DNA of 12,573 nucleotides from assembly GCA_946803715.1 (NCBI GenBank), contig CAMPET010000014.1, forward strand, positions 555,481 to 568,053. Reading direction: 5' to 3'. The notes under the pieces are model-generated. The model saw only the letters and a list, made by a program, of their open reading frames with translations. It ran no database searches and was not told the DNA's origin. This document shows, piece after piece, positions 6,095-12,573 of this stretch; position 1 is the stretch's first letter; the number at the start of each line of letters is the position of its first letter. The DNA is from Beroe ovata. Lineage: Eukaryota; Ctenophora; Nuda; Beroida; Beroidae. The position numbers were made by a program, and so were the translations under genes.

Positions 6095-9002
6095 ATGATG
6101 CTTTTCTATCTGGTTTTCTTCTTGTTAGCTCTGTGCTCAACACAAGGTATTGCTACGTCTGTTACTAGTGGTACTAGTCTAGTACATACAGTGTTCTGTT
6201 TTTCCATACATGAACATGATGACTTTAATCCTGCGTATAACGATAATCCTGCGTTTGACTTCCAGTTGACAAGTTTCACATATCACATTGTTTTCAGATG
6301 ACAACTGGCCGGAGAAAGGACTTGACAAACAAACTATCGATCAGAAGAATGATACCATTGAAATGAATGAACATCAGAAGGTTGATAAGCCGTCAAAAGA
6401 TGAGCACGGTCACGAGAGATTAAAATCTAATTGCAAGCGAGACGTGATTAACATTATACGGATCGATGAACCAGCGGAAAAACCAGAAATGAACATCAAA
6501 ATAGTTTCCAGGAAAGCAGTGAGTACCTTATCATCTGCATGTCTAGTTGATCGATAGATTGGATAATCAATTGTCCTTGTATTCTGGAACTCTCAGGGAA
6601 GGTACGAGATTGAATCGAACCGCCGAGTTCTCATCGTAGATCAGAACAAGACCGAAATCTCAGTCAGGTTGCCCATTTTCAGATCAACACTGCTGTTCAC
6701 TGAAAAACATAGTATTACCCTCCACATATCACATGGAACACACCATGGAATCAAGTAAGTTCGGTCATCGTCAGAAATGGCGTTCTCGTCTTGAAAATGA
6801 TTGGCCTGATGCCCTGAAGTGTGAATACCTCTCTACACAGGAGTTGGGTTATGGTTGTTGTAAAGTTGAGGATGGACAAATTTGGGGAACCGTTGTTGCA
6901 AAGAAAACCACATGGATACAGGGGAAGGGTATGTTGTCATTCTATGAAGCTTCGAAGGAGAAATTTCGCAGTGATCACTGTGTTTTTTATCCGAACAAAT
7001 TCTCTCATTTTCAGTACCTGGTCTACACCGACTCACCCGGCTATGACGAACCGTACATCACTGCCGGCTTCAAGGCGGACCAAGTTCCGTACAAGTTCAC
7101 GATCGGTGATGGAGCTGAGTACGGCGGCTACCAGAACGGGAAGTTAGATAGTGATGCGAGTTATGCAGTGTTCATGGCTGGAATCGTGCATGGTCTCTCA
7201 GAGGTAGGTGTTTGTCGTGTCAGTGGACTCAGTCCACGAGGTTTGGAATTCTGTGAAGGTGTCTACAGGTTATGAGAATCGGGGATACATTAAGTATGAG
7301 TTCACTAGGTATAAGTGTCAGTTGTGAAACCATGGAAACGCGAAATCATCACGTGCAACTCGTTACCCAAGCTACTTATCTCAGGGTATAGTGTTTGTAG
7401 AATCTGGATGGGTTGTCGATGCGCATGCACCAGATGTTCCCACTTACTTCTCAACCAAACCAAAGTCCAACTATGGTGGGATAATGGTGGCGATTTTTCT
7501 AACTTTCACAATCGCAATTCTATGGTGAGTGTTGTTATCAGCCATTACTATATCCTCACTTTACAATGCCCCTGTTCGAAAAAGGCTATTGGCTATTGCA
7601 TATTATCATTATTTGAGATAATATACCTATGAGGATTGAAACACAAACATTCAATTTCAGTCACTTCTGGAGGAAAGGAAGGCTAGGTCCAAATATTGCC
7701 CGATTTGGGGCAGCTGATGGCAAGAATCCAAGAATCTATACTAGTCACAAGTTCTCTATATACAATTCCGAACAATCATACGCAGATGGAGAGTCACTCA
7801 TGGAATTTGACGACAGGTTTGGCCTGAACCCATCACAATAGTTTTTAACAGATTCCTCAGTTCGGAAAATATGCATTATGAGATATTCTGTGAGATCCGA
7901 AGGGTTAAGTCACTAATTCCCTAATAAATCAAAGCCAGTACCACAATCAAGAAACTGAAAGGGAACCTGGCTCAGAAGATGATGTACATCACAGGTGAAT
8001 CTGTAAATATGACGCCACTAAAGTGTTCTGACGAGCTTTGAGATGATTTGGATAGTCCCCTAATACTCTAATCTCTCAGCCATGACCACAATGATACAAG
8101 AAGCAGTGAAGCTACTCATAGAAATGACGAGTATGACAAGTGAGTCTTCATATCTGGTGCTAGTTGCTACTTTGGGTGTTGATGGAAGCTGTCTTTGAGT
8201 TACTAAGCACTGATTCACTGATCTCCCAGCCATGACCACAATGAGCTTAATAGCAGTAAAGATGGCAAGGAAGATAATGAACATCTCATGTAAGTCTGTT
8301 GCTATGAGCTTTGTTTTCCTTTGAAATGCAAAGGATTAAGGCTCTGATCCTTAAGTACCCTGGTCTTGCAGCCATGACCACAATGAACCAAATAGCAGAG
8401 AAGCTGGCTATGAGGATGATAAACATAACAAGTGAGTCTCTAAATCTGGTTCTGCTTCAGGTGTTGCTATATGCTGTTGCTGATTTGAAAATGATTAATT
8501 CAGTAGCCCCTTTATACCCACATCACTCAGCCATGACCACAATGAAACAATAAGCAGTGATGCTGCTCATAAAGATGATGATCAAGACAAGTGAGTCTAT
8601 AATTCTGCTACCCTTTAAGTACTTTATCTTTGAGCTTTATATCTATCTGCTGATATTGTCCAATGGAGACAAATCTTTCACTTACTACAATCACAGATAT
8701 GAAGATAATGAAACCAAACTATCAACACCAAATGTCTCTAGCAACAACAGCAAGACAAGAATTGGGATAGGTATGAAATTTTTCACATGACATGTCAACA
8801 GACTCTAGTGAGAGGTTATGAAATGGGCAGAAAAATAAAAACCCAATCTTTTTATGACTAAGTTAGCAAGCAATTAGTCTAGTAGGTTGAAGTGCAGTAC
8901 CATTAGCAGTTTATTGTTTCAGGAAGGCACTTTAAAACAGAACAGGAGCTGGAACAAACAGTCGTGGGTATGACTCCACGATCAAACTCAGATAGATTTT
9001 GA
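6095..9002 (+). CDS. Single-pass membrane protein, FN3-like ectodomain, exon-repeat tail
   Basis: Fifteen exons: 6095-6146, 6298-6518, 6597-6754, 6841-6928, 7015-7207, 7269-7308, 7372-7524, 7661-7816, 7935-7994, 8080-8139, 8230-8289, 8372-8431, 8531-8590, 8697-8770, 8923-9002. Phases agree at every junction and the sum is 505 codons including the stop. Residues 1-17 (MMLFYLVFFLLALCSTQ) are a signal peptide; an upstream in-frame ATG at 6035 would add 20 residues. Residues 18-91 are charged linker. Residues about 92-250 are beta-rich and contain PYITAGF, FTIGDG and YGGYQN, the juxtamembrane pattern I know from FN3-type receptor ectodomains such as receptor phosphatases. Residues about 286-303 are the membrane span, followed by WRKGR as stop-transfer. 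The tail (304-504) is acidic and His/Asn-rich, with five 20-residue exon repeats. No kinase or phosphatase domain is encoded. Function unknown. Weakest calls: exon 6 borders, the acceptor at 7371 and the donor at 7817. Confidence 0.75.
7935..8590 (+). repeat. Five tandem 60-bp coding exons (20-residue repeat)
   Basis: Exons 7935-7994, 8080-8139, 8230-8289, 8372-8431 and 8531-8590 are each exactly 60 nt, begin CCAxxACCACAAT and are phase 2 on both sides. The encoded repeats start QYHN, then HDHN four times, followed by an acidic S/E/D-rich part. Introns between copies (82-99 nt) also begin alike (GTGAGTCTx then ATCTGG or similar), so the duplicated unit was exon plus intron, about 142-159 bp long. 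The following exon 8697-8770 starts with YEDNE and may be a diverged sixth copy fused to other sequence. Confidence 0.85.
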
Positions 9003-9300
9003 CAGATCAAATGCAACTGCAAAACTGTCAGGGAAAAGAGTGAGTGACAATAAGTGACTGCAGGGGAGAGATGACTGCAGGGGAGAGATGGCAGGGGAGG
9101 GATGGCAGGGGAGAGATGGCAAAAGAAACTCAGTGACAAATCACCATGAACTTGAGTAGCTGAAAATTAACTCAATTGCAGCTGTTGTCTATTGAATGAC
9201 CATGCACGATCAAGATTGGTCATGGTGTAGTAACTACACTGGTCTCTTGGATAAGCATAAAAAGTTTCCTACCACATGTTTTCATCATTAATATTGATAT
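9003..9300. other. 3' flank of the 6095 gene with G-rich minisatellite
   Basis: Sequence just after the TGA at 9000-9002, probably 3' UTR. Units GACTGCAGGGGAGAGAT (9056 and 9073, 17 bp) and GGCAGGGGAGRGAT (9090 and 9104, 14 bp) form a small purine-rich minisatellite at 9056-9117. No canonical AATAAA is seen shortly downstream. No further gene. Confidence 0.6.
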
Positions 9301-9317
9301 TCTAATTTTTCCGAATG

Positions 9318-9600
9318 CGCGCGAGCTTATTCTTTTTGGATTTGCATCAGCACGCCTTCATCAAAGGCCGATGGAGGCGCGCGCGCCGCGCGCGAGAAGC
9401 AGAGGTCAGATAAAATCTGACAAATATTCGCTTGCGCAAATACGCGATCCGGTGCGAAGTGCAGCTACAGCGCACGCGCACGTGCGACGCACTAACACTT
9501 AACAGCGGGGAAACAGCGCCGACAGCGGATGTTCCGATGCACATTATGATAAAATATTGCGCCGCGCGCGCGAAGCCACGGTCTATCATCGATTTATCGA
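9318..9600. mobile_element. GC-rich foldback element copy with palindromic tip
   Basis: The inner hairpin CGCCTTCATC / GATGGAGGCG (9353-9379, loop AAAGGCC) is followed by GCGCGCGCCGCGCGCGAGAA and the tip GTCAGATAAAATCTGAC (9405-9421). That tip is the exact reverse complement of the tip at 3489-3505. The left arm is degraded. A further GC-rich stretch runs on to CGCCGCGCGCGCGAAG near 9563. It is the same family as the 3489-3626 element, inverted and about 6 kb away. Confidence 0.65.
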
Positions 9601-9909
9601 CAGGCAATTAAAAGGTGGCACAAAAAATATTGATTAAAATTAAAAGAGACTGCTTATCAATCACATCAATTATGATGTATAAATTATCAGCTTTATTAAA
9701 TCGTTTCCCAGATTGACCTAAGATTTCCTGTGTGAAGCACCAGCAGCTGTCTTGCTCACTTATATCTATTTATTGCCTCAACTGGACAAGAGAGCTAGCT
9801 TGGTAAATGTTGGTGAGCTGGATATCAGATAGAATGCATTATACATTGTGTTTCTATTGGGTAATAGCCATTACTGCCATTAGAAAAAGGCATTTCTTTT
9901 GATAGTGCA
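9601..9909. other. Upstream region of the CNBD2-like gene
   Basis: AT-rich, with no supported coding frame. It should contain the 5' UTR and promoter of the plus-strand gene starting at 9910. A TATATCTATTTATT stretch at about 9760 is the only TATA-like sequence and I do not assign it. Confidence 0.35.
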
Positions 9910-11418
9910 ATGAAGAAAAGACAACAAAGTGAGATGAGTCCAGTGTCCCTCAAGAGGTCCATCAAAATTGGGAGCCGTCCTAGGAATGGCTCATTCAGGT
10001 TTGACTAGAATTTCCTCAGCTTGGTGTAGAGAATTCTTGTTCAATATCATCCAATTTTTTATTCTAATCATGATGTCCAGGGTTTGCATTTCAGACATGT
10101 ATGTTGTACATTGAATTAAGATTCATGCTATTTATAGATTTGTGCTAATTACTATTTACCACCCCTTCTAATACCTATGACCTCATGTGCCCAGGAGTGT
10201 TGCAATTGCAATGAAGTGGGGTTGTTCAATGAATAGAGTTGGGAAAAAGCTCCATGATGATCCTGATATTGAGATTGATAGCAAGTGTACAGGGGTAAGC
10301 AACAAACTTTCATGAGTTTTTGTTTAAACAGTCATTCTGTCACTAGTTAGTTGGATTGTCAATTAACGCATCACCTATGTGATAGATGTTCCTCCCAGAG
10401 TTTGAAAGGATATTCCTCTGGGTTAGAGCGATTTCAGAACCTAGTTACAATGGTATGGACAATGTACAACCTTTATGAATGAAGTTAAACATGTGATAGA
10501 AAAATAATTGACTTTGTCACCATAATCTTCAGGTATGCAGGATGATAAGAGTCATCAAGGTATTTTGGAGACATGCAAGCGACACAGGGCGTCCGGTACA
10601 TGTTGGTCAGATAGGTGATCAAAAGAAGTTAGCCCAGAGTTACCGTCCTGTTCACCCTCTTGCATTTAACCCGCAGTACTTTGCCCTCTGTACTTACCAT
10701 GTAAGTACAGTATTTGTACAGTAAGTACAGTATTTGTTCGGGTAAAGAGGCAATATGACCTCAATTCTCACTGATACTACAGTACCATATGGAAGAGGAT
10801 GCAAAGCGTATTCTTGAGTTGCCCTGGCTGAACAGAACTGAGAAGGAAGTTGAAAAGGTTTGGGTTGCTCTGAGGCATGTGAAAGAGTTTCGGAATATGA
10901 CACAAACGATGCAGCTGACAATGAGCAGATATGCTCGATATGAGATGTGAGTATTTATTGTACTGTGCTTGTTCAAAATATCAGTTGTTGCACTTACGTT
11001 ATTGATGGTCATCCATTACCAAAATTCATCATCACAGGCACGGTAAAAACCGTACAATAGTCCGTAAAGGAGACCCGGGGAGACACTATTATTTCATCTA
11101 TTCTGGCCAGGTGGAGCTGAGGCATAGTGAAGTTGACACTGCCACCAAATTGCCAACCCTTGGACCCGGCAAAGACTTTGGGGTTCGTCTTCAAAACAAT
11201 CGAAAGAATATCATGTATAATGTATATTGAAGGTCCAAATGCAGAAGCATATCATTTATATCATCTAACTATTTTTTCTCCGACAGCACGTTGCCTTGCT
11301 TCANCATCAGATAGCTGAGAGTAGACATCAGATAGCTGAGAGTGGACGTCAGATAGCTGAGAGTGGACATGAGAGTGGGGAGAGTGGCGAGGCTCCCTTC
11401 AGGCGATGGTCTGTGTGA
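9910..11418 (+). CDS. CNBD2-like cyclic-nucleotide-binding protein (broken C-terminus)
   Basis: Exons 9910-9998, 10195-10294, 10386-10463, 10533-10700, 10783-10946, 11038-11182 and a doubtful 11287-11418, all phase-consistent. The ATG at 9910 begins a basic leader (MKKRQQSEMSP). Exon 4 carries VCRMIRVIKVFW and QKKLAQSYRPVHPLAFNP, the region that precedes the cyclic-nucleotide fold in CNBD2-type proteins. Exon 6 carries TIVRKGDPGRHYYFIYSG, the hallmark start of a cyclic-nucleotide-binding beta barrel, then LGPGKDFG. Exon 7 continues HVALL, which fits the usual FGExALL, and then meets the N at 11304. The rest of the fold, including the arginine of the phosphate-binding cassette, is absent; a 21-bp repeat follows in frame up to TGA 11416-11418. 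CNBD2 in mammals binds cAMP and acts in sperm flagellar function; that role here is inference. The donor GTTCGT after exon 6 is weak. Confidence 0.75.
10701..10740 (+). repeat. 20-bp tandem duplication at a splice donor
   Basis: GTAAGTACAGTATTTGTACA (10701) is followed directly by GTAAGTACAGTATTTGTTCG (10721). The unit begins with the GTAAGT donor of exon 4 of the CNBD2-like gene, so a second potential donor sits 20 nt downstream. TACTTAC and GTAAGTA also form an inverted pair around the exon end (10691-10707). Confidence 0.8.
11305..11380. repeat. 21-bp tandem repeat beside an N
   Basis: CATCAGATAGCTGAGAGTAGA (shown here as unit of 21 bp) occurs three times from 11305, with small changes at the unit ends, then decays into GAGAGTGG words. 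It encodes a HQIAESG-type heptad on the plus strand and STLSYLM on the minus strand. It starts directly after the ambiguous base at 11304. Confidence 0.8.
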
Positions 11419-11895
11419 GCGGAGACCACCTGAAAATAATAGTGCGAGTTAGAAAATAGAAACAAATGAATTGAGAATAAAGACAACAATTTAAAGTCAT
11501 AAGTGAGAATATCTGACGAGCTTACCTCATCCTGCACAGTGGACAGAGCTGAAACCACAGATCTGTGTTGATCCATGGTCCTGTTCAGAGCCGATATCCG
11601 CGTGCTGTGTGATCAGCAGGGCGGCGTGATATCACGGTGTGACGAGAGTATCGGCATCCACTGAGGAAGAGAGATAATTTGAACAATAGTATTGATGAAA
11701 GTAACATAGTGAAATAATAAGACATAGTGAATAAGTAGTGTCAACATTTCAAAACACACGATAAGAGTCAGTGATTGTTAACTTACCTTCCACTGTGCTG
11801 GAATCAGCTCATACGAGTATGGAAATAGTGGCGGGGGTGAGAGAGTTGCTGTTGTGAACGTTCTCTGGCACTAGAAATTAAGTCAATCCTGAAAT

Positions 11896-11931
11896 AGAAT
11901 TAAGAATAAGAATTAAGAATTAAGAATAAGA
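11896..11931. repeat. AT-rich microsatellite, AATTAAGAATAAG words
   Basis: Short tandem words of AATTAAGAATAAG and AATTAAG lie just 5' (plus strand) of the proposed minus-strand intron acceptor. On the minus strand they read TTCTTAATT and give that acceptor a long T-rich tract. Confidence 0.7.
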
Positions 11932-12209
11932 GGTTGAAATATCAGCGAATTTTCCACTTACAGAAATCCGCGAATTTTAGATTTGCTTAATTGGGCAATT
12001 GTTTGATTGATCATGGATTACTAATACTAGTGATTGATTGATAAGAAAACTTCAGTCAGATTCAAGAGTTAGATAAAAATCCGGGGGAGAATAAACGACG
12101 GGCTCACCTGACAGCAGCACCCTCAGAGCTAGCAAAGCAAAATGAACCAAGCGAGAAATGGAGGTAAAGGGCGGCAAACGATACGGCGGTGAGAAGAGCT
12201 CGGTACCGT

Positions 12210-12320
12210 GACCCCGCTCTCTGATTGGCTGGCACTAGGTCACGTGAGCGCTCTGATTGGGTGAGCTGATAGAGCTGGCGGAGCAGCGCTCTGATTGGTG
12301 CAACGCAACGCACACGTGAC
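12210..12320 (-). promoter_or_regulatory. CCAAT-box and E-box promoter region
   Basis: Three copies of CTCTGATTGG (ATTGG at 12224-12228, 12256-12260, 12294-12298) read CCAATCAGAG on the minus strand, spaced 32 and 38 bp apart. Perfect CACGTG E-boxes occur at 12241-12246 (inside TCACGTGA) and 12313-12318. The region is GC-rich compared with its surroundings and lies about 100-200 bp upstream of the first minus-strand donor. CCAAT boxes are bound by NF-Y and CACGTG by bHLH factors in animals; use here is inference. It could also drive a plus-strand gene to the right of the window. Confidence 0.6.
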
Positions 12321-12401
12321 TTACTTTGCCGGTCACATGGTACGGTAACGGCACCACAAGAGTCTGGGTCCACACAGTGACTGTACACACTCGGGAGTAA
12401 G

Positions 12402-12573
12402 GATATATTCAATTTGAGATATATTCGTAATTAGTGTGTGTGTGTGTGTGTGTATGAGTGAGTGTGTGTGTGTGGGCTATATTCGATATTGGGCAGTCGG
12501 CGATAGTAACACGTGTGTGCGCGCAGACTCACTGTCTCTGGTACCAGTGGGGGGCTGTGTGTGTGTGTGTGTG
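12402..12573. repeat. GT microsatellites at the window edge
   Basis: GT dinucleotide runs at 12434-12452, 12462-12473 and 12556-12573, the last cut by the window end. GATATATTC occurs twice at 12402-12426. A third CACGTG lies near 12510. No gene is seen. Confidence 0.8.

Larger units (their letters stand above)
11305..12200 (-). ncRNA. Spliced minus-strand unit, product unknown
   Basis: Strong splice signals on the minus strand define candidate exons: a first exon ending at 12108 (CTGTCAG before GTGAGC), one ending at 11962 (before GTAAGT), one from 11888 or 11870 to 11787 (acceptor TATTTCAG or TTTCTAG; donor GTAAGT), one from 11660 to 11526 (acceptor CTTCCTCAG; donor GTAAGC), and one from 11429 downward (acceptor TTTTCAG). 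Reading frames through these exons are short. One runs from the 11870 exon (SYELIPAQWK) into the next and stops after 15 codons; another opens with MDQHRSVVSAL in the 11660 exon. No family is recognised. It may be a long non-coding RNA, a 5' UTR-rich gene, or a gene whose body lies beyond the N. It is listed as RNA only because no coding frame can be supported. Confidence 0.4.

Noticed and set aside
6733-7275. A 180-codon open frame in the membrane-protein gene read as one exon
   Set aside because: It crosses two introns with strong GT-AG signals (6755-6840 and 6929-7014). The spliced frame gives consistent phases and a coherent ectodomain; only its 7015-7207 part is in the real frame.
8060-8284. 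Minus-strand frame over the exon repeats
   Set aside because: Shadow of the plus-strand exons; it spans their introns without signals of its own.
8311-8790. Plus-strand frames beginning MTTM in the exon repeats
   Set aside because: They are the alternative frame of the CCATGACCACAATG exon heads. The HDHN frame has matched phases across all exons and ends at a proper stop.
12104-12412. 102-codon minus-strand frame over the CCAAT region
   Set aside because: It begins at a non-ATG codon, covers promoter motifs and has no recognisable domain; only its end coincides with the first-exon donor.
1-12573. tRNA or rRNA genes
   Set aside because: No cloverleaf with GGTTCRA-type T-arm or conserved rRNA core was found by eye.

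Overview
The window is nuclear DNA of an animal. Its genes are cut by many short GT-AG introns (about 60-150 nt). Two of them belong to animal cilium or flagellum families: the chaperonin-like MKKS/BBS6 and a CNBD2-type cyclic-nucleotide-binding protein. Intron size, composition and abundant foldback repeats fit a compact invertebrate genome. A sponge or another early-branching animal is my guess, and I cannot prove it. Single N bases at 5723 and 11304 look like unresolved assembly joins.

Layout. 1-800: non-coding, with a 174-bp-spaced direct repeat and a block that recurs at 5724. 813-2648 (-): MKKS/BBS6-like gene, five exons read, both ends uncertain. 2687-3094 (-): an unassigned open frame. 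3050-4140: GC-rich foldback and MITE-like elements. 4140-6030: no gene seen; a pyrimidine tract and a 15-bp minisatellite. 6095-9002 (+): a 15-exon gene whose phases join without error into a 504-residue secreted-then-anchored protein. It has a signal peptide, an FN3-like juxtamembrane ectodomain, one membrane span, and a cytoplasmic tail built from five tandem 60-bp exons. 9300-9600: another GC-rich foldback copy. 9910-11418 (+): CNBD2-like gene, seven exons, whose cyclic-nucleotide fold breaks at the N. 11305-12400 (-): a spliced transcription unit of unknown product, behind three CCAAT boxes and two E-boxes, running antisense into the end of the CNBD2-like gene. The right edge is GT microsatellite.

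The most original item is the 6095-9002 gene. Its tail is expanded by tandem duplication of an exon-plus-intron unit. Every copy is phase 2 to phase 2, so copies could be included or skipped without breaking the frame, and a weak donor before the array offers an alternative early stop. I see no operon-like link between genes. MKKS and CNBD2 both relate to cilia or flagella, but their proximity may be chance.
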